Both the position numbers and the translations under genes were made by a program. The notes below the pieces were generated by a model. The model was not told the DNA's origin. It ran no database searches and worked only from the letters and a program-made list of their open reading frames with translations. A stretch of DNA of 64,000 nt from Vibrio echinoideorum (GTDB lineage Bacteria; Pseudomonadota; Gammaproteobacteria; Enterobacterales; Vibrionaceae), in NCBI RefSeq assembly GCF_024347455.1, contig NZ_AP025484.1, forward strand, positions 1,550,001 to 1,614,000. Direction: 5' to 3'. Of this stretch, positions 56,791-64,000 are shown one piece after another. The stretch's first letter is position 1. The number at the start of each line of letters is the position of its first letter.

Positions 56791-57267
56791 ATGGCTCGAA
56801 TTACTCAAGTACAGAAACTAGAAAATCAAAAGAACTACGATGAAATCGTATTAAACCTTTTTCTGGCTGAAGGACATGAAGCATTAACTTATGCAAGGAT
56901 TGCTCAAGAAATTGGCATTAGTTTAACGACGCTTCAGGGTTATTATCCATCGACTCGTGCTATCCGCTCAGTGCTTCACAAGCACATGCTATCGATTGTG
57001 ATAGAGAGTCTAGACTTCGCATCGGAAGAGGTATTTGTTCAGTCTTGGCAAAATGCCTTAGATGATGAGCAGTTCCGATTCGTTATTAAATTGATGTTTT
57101 TCCATGCCTCACAGATCAAAAGTCCAGAAGCATTTAATATCAGTTCAGACGGACAGTTTCGTGAGAAGATGTTTGAAAGCTTTGGAGCCGACTCTGTTCG
57201 TATCCTTGAAACCGTAGTAGGACGTTCAATGTTCTATCTAACCAACTTTGGAACGCGGTCAAATTAG
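56791..57267 (+). CDS. TetR-type transcriptional regulator
   Basis: The 158-residue protein has an N-terminal TetR-like helix-turn-helix (about residues 15-60; LTYARIAQEIGISLTTLQGYYP contains the recognition helix, shown in two runs in the family) and a helical C-terminal domain shorter than usual. The ligand and targets are unknown. It is monocistronic, with an inverted repeat upstream and a strong terminator downstream. Its neighbours are the ECF operon and glgB, neither of which is an obvious target. Confidence 0.8.
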   Translation: MARITQVQKLENQKNYDEIVLNLFLAEGHEALTYARIAQEIGISLTTLQGYYPSTRAIRSVLHKHMLSIVIESLDFASEEVFVQSWQNALDDEQFRFVIKLMFFHASQIKSPEAFNISSDGQFREKMFESFGADSVRILETVVGRSMFYLTNFGTRSN

Positions 57268-57280
57268 TTTTAACGCAATA

Positions 57281-57307
57281 AAAAGGGAGCCTAAGGCTCC
57301 CTTTTTT
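57281..57307 (+). terminator. Terminator after TetR-type gene
   Basis: AAAAGGGAGCC pairs with GGCTCCCTTTT around TAA and runs into T. It is symmetrical but is well over 90 bp from glgB, so it mainly serves the TetR-type gene. Confidence 0.82.
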
Positions 57308-57404
57308 AGTTCTGTAATAAATTGAACAGTTTACAAACGCATTCAATTAGTCAATTAACTGGCTCACAGACTCATTCAGCTTATAGCTTAGTTGAGTTTG
57401 TAGC

Positions 57405-59585
57405 TTAGTTGAGCTTGTAGAAAACCGTCGATAACGGTGGTAAGCGTAGCTCAATCGATGTATCTAAGCCTTCACTTGCCACTTGTTCAACCTCAGCAAC
57501 CGGCTTCACTTCAAAGCCGCTTCCCGCATAATCATCCGAGTCTGTATTCAACAGCAGTGAGTATTTACCCTGCGTTGGGACACCGAGGCGGAAATGTTCA
57601 TGAGGAACAGGAGTGAAGTTAGATATCACTAAGACACGCTCACCTGATTCACTGATACGCTCATGAGCTAGAATACTCGCTTCTTCTGAATCTTGAAGAC
57701 GCCATTCAAAACCTTGTGGATCAAAATCAAGATCATGCATTGCTGGTTCAGAACGATATAGGTTGTTCAGATCTCTGGTTAAGCTCTGTACTCCTTGGTG
57801 ACGTTCATAATCAAGCAAGAACCATTGCAGTTGGTCGTCATGATTCCATTCTGCCGTCTGGCCAAATTCAGCGCCCATGAAGTTCAGTTTTTTACCCGGC
57901 TGTGCGTACATGTATCCCATATAAGCACGTAAGTTCGCCGTTTGCTGCCATTCATCACCAGGCATCTTGTTATGGATGGAGCCTTTACCGTAAACCACTT
58001 CGTCGTGAGACAGAGACAATACGTAGTTTTCGCTGTGAGCATAAACCAGCGGGAAGGTAATCGTATCGTGGTGATATTTACGGTTAATTGGGTCTTCTTG
58101 AATATAAGATAAACTGTCGTGCATCCAACCCATATTCCACTTAAATCCGAAGCCTAAACCGCCCATAAAGGTCGGTGCCGAAACACCAGGGAAAGCCGTA
58201 GATTCTTCGGCAATCGTCATCGCATTCGGGAAATGCTTGTAAACTTCTTCGTTCATCCACTTCAGCGTTGCGATAGCGTCATAGTTTTCGTTGCCACCGT
58301 CTGCATTCGGAATCCATTGATCATGACTGCGCGAATAATCGAGGTACAACATCGAAGCAACCGCATCCACACGGATCCCATCAATATGGAATTGTTCGAA
58401 CCAGTAAAGCGCATTCGCAACCAAGAAACGACGCACATGCTCTTTGCCTAAATCGTAAATGTACGAGTTCCAATCTTGGTGCCAACCACGGCGAGGGTCA
58501 GGATCATGGAACAATGGCGTACCATCGAAGTTTGCTAAACCATGGTCATCACTAGGGAAGTGAGCAGGAACCCAATCAAGCACCACACCTAAGCCAGCTT
58601 GGTGACATTGGTCGACGAAATACTTGAAATCATCCGGTGAACCAAAACGACTTGTTGGTGCAAATAAACCAATAGGCTGGTAGCCCCAAGAACCGTAGAA
58701 CGGGTGTTCTGAAACGGGCATCAACTCGACATGCGTATAACCAAGATCAGTCAGGTATGGGATTAATTCAGCAGCAAGTTCACGATAGTTTAGGAAATCA
58801 CCTTCAGCGTTGCGTTTCCAAGAACCGGCGTGCAGTTCATAGAACGAAAGCGCTTCTTTACGTTTCTGCGTAACTGGGCGATTTTGCCACTTAGTGTCTT
58901 GCCACTCATAACGAGCGTGATCATAAGTAACAGAGGAAAATGAAGGGTACTGTTCAGAGTAGAAACCCCATGGGTCAGCTTTATGTGGCAAGCCTTCCCC
59001 ATCAGGTCCTTTTAATTCAAATTTGTATTGAGCGCCTTCTTCCAACTCAGGAATGAATAGACCCCACATACCATAATCTAAGCGTTGCATTGGGTGGCGA
59101 CGACCATCCCAAGCGTTGAAGTTCCCGACCAAGCTTGCCGCCGTTGCATGCGGAGCATAGACCAAGAAACGAGTACCTGAAACCTTCTGTCCATCACGCT
59201 CTAGCGTAATAAACTGAGCCCCCATGTGATGATACATATCTTTAGGTGTATGAAGCTCTTCATAGCTTGCGTACAGATCGTGGTACTGGTATGGGTCATT
59301 GATGACCTGTTCTACTCCAGCCCAGTCAACAGCCAGCTTATAATGAGTAAAACGTAAGTCTCTTTCTTGCTTAAGCACGAAACCACTTTCACCCTCTCGC
59401 GCTAACTCAATACGAGGTTCCTTCCCGACAATCAACTCAACTTTATCTGCCCCAGGAATCCATACTCTTAATGCACCTTGGTCAGAAGGTAAGTATGGCC
59501 CTAAAAATGCAAATGGGTCAGTGAAACAAGCCTGTGATAGTTGGGTATATATTTGTTTTTGCTTTGAAGTCGAACTTAGTTCCAA
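57405..59585 (-). CDS. glgB: 1,4-alpha-glucan branching enzyme GlgB
   Basis: The 726-residue enzyme (728 in E. coli) has an N-terminal carbohydrate-binding module region, a GH13 catalytic barrel and a C-terminal all-beta domain. Catalytic blocks are [11 protein letters not shown] (nucleophile Asp), [11 protein letters not shown] (acid Glu) and [12 protein letters not shown]. It makes alpha-1,6 branches in glycogen. The start is TTG at 59585, seven bases after GGGAG; an in-frame upstream ATG would add 22 hydrophobic residues and no ribosome-binding site. It lies downstream of malQ with a hairpin between. Confidence 0.96.
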   Translation of the reverse strand: MELSSTSKQKQIYTQLSQACFTDPFAFLGPYLPSDQGALRVWIPGADKVELIVGKEPRIELAREGESGFVLKQERDLRFTHYKLAVDWAGVEQVINDPYQYHDLYASYEELHTPKDMYHHMGAQFITLERDGQKVSGTRFLVYAPHATAASLVGNFNAWDGRRHPMQRLDYGMWGLFIPELEEGAQYKFELKGPDGEGLPHKADPWGFYSEQYPSFSSVTYDHARYEWQDTKWQNRPVTQKRKEALSFYELHAGSWKRNAEGDFLNYRELAAELIPYLTDLGYTHVELMPVSEHPFYGSWGYQPIGLFAPTSRFGSPDDFKYFVDQCHQAGLGVVLDWVPAHFPSDDHGLANFDGTPLFHDPDPRRGWHQDWNSYIYDLGKEHVRRFLVANALYWFEQFHIDGIRVDAVASMLYLDYSRSHDQWIPNADGGNENYDAIATLKWMNEEVYKHFPNAMTIAEESTAFPGVSAPTFMGGLGFGFKWNMGWMHDSLSYIQEDPINRKYHHDTITFPLVYAHSENYVLSLSHDEVVYGKGSIHNKMPGDEWQQTANLRAYMGYMYAQPGKKLNFMGAEFGQTAEWNHDDQLQWFLLDYERHQGVQSLTRDLNNLYRSEPAMHDLDFDPQGFEWRLQDSEEASILAHERISESGERVLVISNFTPVPHEHFRLGVPTQGKYSLLLNTDSDDYAGSGFEVKPVAEVEQVASEGLDTSIELRLPPLSTVFYKLN

Positions 59586-59625
59586 AACGTTTCTCCCTAA
59601 CCAAACATCCAAAAAATATAATACA

Positions 59626-59649
59626 AAAATGCCCGCTATTAGTGCGGGC
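59626..59649 (-). terminator. Terminator-like hairpin between malQ and glgB
   Basis: On the minus strand GCCCGC pairs with GCGGGC across ACTAATA and is followed by ATTTTTGTATT. It fits a Rho-independent terminator or attenuator that would reduce glgB expression from the malPQ transcript. Confidence 0.6.
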
Positions 59650-59760
59650 AATATAACGACGGTTTATTCTACCAGATGAGCATTCATTATTGAGTGACCG
59701 AGGTTGTAGTTTCGTACGGCGTAAGCAAAAAACCACGTATTTCCAAGCCACTCAACATCA

Positions 59761-61941
59761 TTACTTACCTGCTTTTTCTCGAACGACAGTTAGCTTAGAA
59801 GCGATACGATTAACCCCTTCGTGTGCAAAAATTTCGTCCAAGTTCATTGATAGTTTACGACGCCAGTTAGGGTACTCATCAACGGTGCCAGGAATGTTAA
59901 CCGGCTTGTCCATCTCCAACCAATCTTCAAGTTGTATACTCAATAATGTTGAGCCACCAGCAGCAACGTGCAGTTGAAGTGCTTCAGCTAGGTATGAATC
60001 CATTGGTACATGAGCAGCATCGCGACCAACACCTTCAGGCAAGAAGCCATGCCATGCCACAGAATCTAAGATACCTTGCTTACACTCTAGACGGTCATCA
60101 AACAACGTTTCTAATTGTTCTGCATCTGGGTATAAACCAATCTCTTGACCCATTTTTAAGTCATCACAGTGCCAGAAACCACGTAGCGTTGGCATATCAT
60201 GAGTACACAGTGCCGCCATTGATTGTGATGCATAGTGCTTAGGTGAGATGAAACCACCGTCGTCTTCTGATGTTTCGAAGAAAAACACTTTGTAAGAATG
60301 CACACCAGCATCAGCCAGAATGTCGACAATCTCATCAGGTACCGTACCTAAGTCTTCACCGATAACGCTACATTGATAACGATGAGATTCAAGCGCCAGA
60401 ATCGACAACATATCTTGTACTGGGTAGTAGATGTACGCGCCTTTAGTTGCGTTTTCACCTTTTGGAATCCACCACAAGCGCAATAGACCTAAAACATGGT
60501 CAATACGCAACGCACCACAATGCTTCATGTTTGCTCGAAGCAACTTGATGTAAGCGTCGTAACTTGTTTCCTGAAGTACTTCAGGGTTAAGCGGTGGTAA
60601 GCCCCAGTTTTGACCTAAAGGACCAAGAACATCAGGTGGAGCACCAATGCTCGCATCCATCACTAGGTTGCCTTCATCGGCCCATGTTTCGCTGCCCGAA
60701 TCCGCAACGCCAACAGCTAGGTCACGGTACAAACCAACCGCCATGCCTTTCTCTTCTGCAAGAGACTGTGCATCGTTGATCTGGCAATCCGCTAACCATT
60801 GCAGGTACATGTATAGATGAACGTTCTCTAGGTTCTCTTTGATGTATTTCTGTGTTGCTGGGCTTTCGAATGTGCGGTACTTTTCTGGGAATACAGGCCA
60901 TCCCCACATACCTGAATCTTCAGCGTGCAGCTCACCGTGCAGAGCATCAAATGCCGCTTGATGCATCAGGCTTTCACCGCCCTCTTCAACAAACGCTAAA
61001 AACGCTTGTGCACGATCGCTGTTCTTGTCTAAATGACGAGTCTTAAATTCTGCGAATAACAGAGGCAAGATGCTCATCTTAAGCTCAGACACTTCGGTGT
61101 AGTTTACCCAGTGTGCTTCACGAGCTTTTTGCAAGCGCTGTTGGAACTCCGCGCTACCTACCGTTTGTTGTGCTTCTGCACTTAATGCAAATTCAGGTAC
61201 TGAGCTCACATCAATGTATAAGATGTTCAACCAACGACGTGAGGACGGGCTGTATGGGCTCGCACCTTCTGGGTTCGCAGGGAACAAAGAGTGAATTGGG
61301 TTCAAGCCTACAAAATCACCACCGCGAGACGCGATATCAGCAACAAGCTGTTTAAGGTCGCCGAAATCACCAATGCCCCAGTTGTGCTGAGTTCTTAGTG
61401 TGTAGAGTTGAACGCTTGGTCCCCAAAGCTTTTTGCCTTGCTCGATTGGTGACTGCTTAAAACACGCTTTTGGTGTAATAATCAGTGTCATCTCGTAAGG
61501 CTTTTTACGGCGCTTACGGCTTACAATCAACTTGTGGTAACCCCATGCCAAATCACTTGGCAATGCAAACACTAAAGGGCCACCCTCTGCGCGCTCATCA
61601 CGAACGACTTGAGATTGAAGATAGCCTTCAAGTACCTCTCCTTGCTCGGTTTCTAAGCGCCAGCTAAACTCGCTTTCACGAGCACTTACACCTAGATTAA
61701 GCGCCACTTCTACTGGCTCACCATCACGCAAGACAAGAACTGGGTCTAGTACATCTTTTTTGTGTTTTCTTTCTGCTGATTTTAGCAGTGCATCATCGCT
61801 GCTTGTATCGTAGCCCAATGAAGCCAATAGAGACGTGATTGTCTCATCTGATACTTGTGCTTCATCGCCCCACGCACTAACGTAACTGTCGGCAATATTT
61901 GCCATTTCTGCGACTTGTTTTAATACGGTCTGTTCTTTCAT
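59761..61941 (-). CDS. malQ: 4-alpha-glucanotransferase (amylomaltase) MalQ
   Basis: The 726-residue GH77 enzyme has the conserved blocks SPYSPSSRRWLN, GDLKQLVADIASRGGDFVGLNP (in two runs), RIDHVLGLLRLWWIP with the nucleophile Asp, GEDLGTVPDEI with the acid Glu, and CTHDMPTLRGFW. It rearranges maltodextrins by transferring glucan chains. E. coli MalQ has 694 residues. GGAGAG precedes the ATG. It lies 173 bp downstream of malP, with a stem-loop in the gap, and is part of the same leftward maltodextrin unit. Confidence 0.96.
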   Translation of the reverse strand: MKEQTVLKQVAEMANIADSYVSAWGDEAQVSDETITSLLASLGYDTSSDDALLKSAERKHKKDVLDPVLVLRDGEPVEVALNLGVSARESEFSWRLETEQGEVLEGYLQSQVVRDERAEGGPLVFALPSDLAWGYHKLIVSRKRRKKPYEMTLIITPKACFKQSPIEQGKKLWGPSVQLYTLRTQHNWGIGDFGDLKQLVADIASRGGDFVGLNPIHSLFPANPEGASPYSPSSRRWLNILYIDVSSVPEFALSAEAQQTVGSAEFQQRLQKAREAHWVNYTEVSELKMSILPLLFAEFKTRHLDKNSDRAQAFLAFVEEGGESLMHQAAFDALHGELHAEDSGMWGWPVFPEKYRTFESPATQKYIKENLENVHLYMYLQWLADCQINDAQSLAEEKGMAVGLYRDLAVGVADSGSETWADEGNLVMDASIGAPPDVLGPLGQNWGLPPLNPEVLQETSYDAYIKLLRANMKHCGALRIDHVLGLLRLWWIPKGENATKGAYIYYPVQDMLSILALESHRYQCSVIGEDLGTVPDEIVDILADAGVHSYKVFFFETSEDDGGFISPKHYASQSMAALCTHDMPTLRGFWHCDDLKMGQEIGLYPDAEQLETLFDDRLECKQGILDSVAWHGFLPEGVGRDAAHVPMDSYLAEALQLHVAAGGSTLLSIQLEDWLEMDKPVNIPGTVDEYPNWRRKLSMNLDEIFAHEGVNRIASKLTVVREKAGK

Positions 61942-62114
61942 CGCTCTCTCCGAAAACGTTCTAACGCTTTCAATTTTGTAGGGTTGTTATTTAATCTTTT
62001 GCTCATCAATTAGCTTATGAGCCACTCAGTTTATAAGCCGTTAATTTGTAAACTACTGGTTTGCTCACAAGTTAATGAGCCAAGGCAGAAACTGCCTTGG
62101 CTACTTTGGAGCTA
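61942..62114. other. malP-malQ intergenic gap
   Basis: The gap holds only the stem-loop near malP and short AT-rich repeats of GCTCA/TGAGC type. No gene is visible. Confidence 0.4.
62078..62102 (-). terminator. malP-malQ intercistronic stem-loop
   Basis: An 11-bp stem (AGCCAAGGCAG/CTGCCTTGGCT) lies 12 bases after the malP stop codon. No T run follows on the minus strand, so it is more likely an mRNA-stabilising or pausing structure than a terminator. Confidence 0.45.
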
Positions 62115-64000
62115 TTAACGGTTAACCGCTTCAAGTTTCCAAATGTTGTTCACGTAATCGCGGATTGAGCGGTCTGATGTGAACTTACCAACCAATGCTG
62201 TGTTAAGAATCGCTTTCTTAGCCCAACCTGCTTGGTCTTTGTATTGCTTGCTCATGTCTTCATGTGCTTTCACGTAAGAAGCGAAGTCAGCAAGACATAG
62301 GTATGGGTCACCACCGTCTAGCAGGCTATCAAACGTTGCACGTAGAAGACCTGGCTGACCTGGAGAGAACTCATCGCCAGTCAGTAGATCTAGAGATGCT
62401 TTCAGTAGTGGGTCTGCATTGTAGTAGTCGTAAGGGTTGTAACCTTGAGCTTGCAATGCCACAACACCATCAACGTCTAGGCCGAAGATGTAGATGTTTT
62501 CATCGCCAACTTCTTCACGAATCTCAACGTTTGCGCCATCCATCGTACCGATAGTTAGAGCGCCGTTAAGTGCCATCTTCATGTTGCCCGTACCCGATGC
62601 TTCTTTACCAGCTAATGAAATTTGCTGAGAAACGTCTGCTGCTGGAATAATAATTTCAGCCATGCTTACACGGTAGTCAGGAATGAATACCACTTTCAAC
62701 TTGTTACCGATGCGAGGATCGTTGTTGATCTTCTCTGCAATCTTGTTAACCGCGAAGATGATTTCTTTTGCTAGGTGGTAACCCGGTGCTGCTTTTGCTG
62801 CGAAGAAACATACGCGTGGCTCACATTCGAAACCAGGTTCGTTAAGAATACGGTGGTACAGAGATAGAATGTGTAGCAAATCTAGGTGTTGACGCTTGTA
62901 TTCGTGTAGACGCTTGATTTGAACGTCGAAGATAGCGTTAGTATCTAGCTCGATACCCATGTTCTCTTGAACCCAATCAGCAAGGCGCTGTTTGTTTTCT
63001 TTCTTAACAGCCATGAATTCTTTTTGGAATTTCGCGTCTGTTGCAAACTTAGCGATGCCTTCAAGCTGCTCAAGTTTTGCTGGCCACTCAGTACCGATCT
63101 TGCCCGTGATTAGCGTAGATAGACCTGGGTTACAGAACTTCAACCAACGACGTGGCGTGATGCCGTTCGTTACGTTAGTCAGTTTACCTGGGAAGATTTC
63201 GTTGAACTCAGGGAACAAGTCTTTCTTAACCAATTGAGAGTGAAGCGCAGCTACACCGTTTACTTTGTAAGAACCGATCACACATAGGTTTGCCATGCGA
63301 ACCATGCGGTGGAAACCTTCTTGGATGATAGAAAGCTTCGCTTGCTTCTCACCGTCACCAGGCCACATCTTACGAACTTCTTGCATGAAGCGGTGGTTGA
63401 TTTCAAAAATGATTTCCATATGACGAGGAAGTAGACGCTTAATTAGCGACTCAGACCAAGTTTCTAGAGCTTCTGGAAGCAGTGTGTGGTTCGTGTATGC
63501 GAACGTGTGAGCACTGATTTCCCAAGCTTGATCCCAAGTTAAACCTTTCTCATCGATCAGAATGCGCATCAATTCAGGGATAGCGATAGTTGGGTGCGTA
63601 TCGTTCAGTTGAATCGTTTCTTGCTTAGGAAGGTCTTCTAGAGAGAAACCTGCTGCTTCGTGACGACGTAGAATATCGCGAACAGACGCTGCTGAGTGGA
63701 AGTACTGCTGCATTAAACGCAGAGTTTTACCTTTCTCGTGGTTGTCGTTCGGGTAAAGAACCTTAGTGATGTTACCTGCATCGATTAGCGAGTGTTGCGC
63801 TTCGAAGTAGTCACCGTTGTTGAAGCTTGCTAGTGAGAAAGGTGCAATTGCCTGACATTCCCAAAGACGCAGCGGGTACACCGTATTTGACTCGTAACCT
63901 ACGATAGGTAGATCCCAAGGCATTGCTTTCACTTCCATACCTGGAACCCAAGTACGTACTTCTTTACCGTCGATGTATTCAACTTCAACATGACCGTAGA
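62115..64000 (-). CDS. malP: Maltodextrin phosphorylase MalP, 5' end outside window
   Basis: The open frame continues through the window edge: codons before the internal Met read [10 protein letters not shown], as in glycogen/maltodextrin phosphorylases, so about 190 N-terminal residues are missing. The visible 627 residues carry the family blocks: [41 protein letters not shown], and [20 protein letters not shown] with the lysine that binds pyridoxal phosphate. It releases glucose-1-phosphate from maltodextrins or glycogen with inorganic phosphate. Its promoter, probably with MalT boxes, is outside the window. It precedes malQ. Confidence 0.95.
   Translation of the reverse strand, partial: YGHVEVEYIDGKEVRTWVPGMEVKAMPWDLPIVGYESNTVYPLRLWECQAIAPFSLASFNNGDYFEAQHSLIDAGNITKVLYPNDNHEKGKTLRLMQQYFHSAASVRDILRRHEAAGFSLEDLPKQETIQLNDTHPTIAIPELMRILIDEKGLTWDQAWEISAHTFAYTNHTLLPEALETWSESLIKRLLPRHMEIIFEINHRFMQEVRKMWPGDGEKQAKLSIIQEGFHRMVRMANLCVIGSYKVNGVAALHSQLVKKDLFPEFNEIFPGKLTNVTNGITPRRWLKFCNPGLSTLITGKIGTEWPAKLEQLEGIAKFATDAKFQKEFMAVKKENKQRLADWVQENMGIELDTNAIFDVQIKRLHEYKRQHLDLLHILSLYHRILNEPGFECEPRVCFFAAKAAPGYHLAKEIIFAVNKIAEKINNDPRIGNKLKVVFIPDYRVSMAEIIIPAADVSQQISLAGKEASGTGNMKMALNGALTIGTMDGANVEIREEVGDENIYIFGLDVDGVVALQAQGYNPYDYYNADPLLKASLDLLTGDEFSPGQPGLLRATFDSLLDGGDPYLCLADFASYVKAHEDMSKQYKDQAGWAKKAILNTALVGKFTSDRSIRDYVNNIWKLEAVNR

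Overview
The window looks like part of a Vibrio secondary chromosome (chromosome II), most like the Splendidus group. I infer this from gene content and order, not from a search. The blocks malG-malF-malE/malK, malP-malQ-glgB, a pstS-pstC-pstA-pstB operon without phoU, ptrB-hutR, lpp-ldtA-deoD, the lipase with its foldase, thermolabile haemolysin and ECF transporter genes are, from memory, all on chromosome II in Vibrio cholerae. No rRNA, tRNA, integron, prophage, insertion sequence or CRISPR array was seen. The genes look like core or lineage-core genes with uniform composition.

Layout. 0-4 kb: a hotdog thioesterase, a small hypothetical protein, an SgrR-like regulator and an OmpA-type outer-membrane barrel. 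4.3-10.1 kb: the maltose/maltodextrin ABC transporter, with malE-malF-malG facing left and malK facing right from a shared 660-bp control region that holds MalT-box-like and CRP-like sites; a MicX-like sRNA follows malG. 10.3-12.8 kb: a small acidic protein and a chemoreceptor. 13.2-20.1 kb: a six-gene MoxR/DUF58/VWA/TPR/BatD operon. 20.3-22.4 kb: a GAF-GGDEF protein. 22.8-26.4 kb: the high-affinity phosphate operon with a phased Pho-box array, then a second chemoreceptor. 28.6-37.2 kb: a five-gene leftward operon behind a strong Fur box, in transcription order a periplasmic oligopeptidase, a HutR-like haem receptor, a secreted metalloprotease with a P domain and a GlyGly-CTERM-like tail, a DUF1566 lipoprotein and a second DUF1566 protein. 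37.5-41.1 kb: lipase foldase, lipase, and the divergent lecithinase/thermolabile haemolysin. 41.3-45.5 kb: a DEAD-box helicase, Braun-type lipoprotein, L,D-transpeptidase and purine nucleoside phosphorylase. 45.6-50.3 kb: a tandem zinc-ribbon protein and a TPR/degenerate-GGDEF plus TPR/GGEEF pair. 50.4-57.3 kb: an EamA exporter, a DUF3302/HlyD pair, a three-gene ECF transporter with a MetJ-box-like site upstream, and a TetR regulator. 57.4-64 kb: glgB, malQ and malP (5' end outside the window).

How the parts fit. The two mal/glycogen blocks import maltodextrins and process them. The pst operon imports phosphate under PhoB-type control. The Fur-box operon is the best candidate for an under-described system: it would couple proteolysis of haemoproteins at the cell surface to haem uptake and peptide trimming. 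The lpp-ldtA pair provides a lipoprotein and an enzyme of the type that ties lipoproteins to peptidoglycan. The lipase genes and tlh form a secreted lipid-hydrolysis group.

Start codons were chosen by Shine-Dalgarno spacing; several genes use TTG or GTG. Regulatory sites are pattern matches by eye and are scored accordingly.
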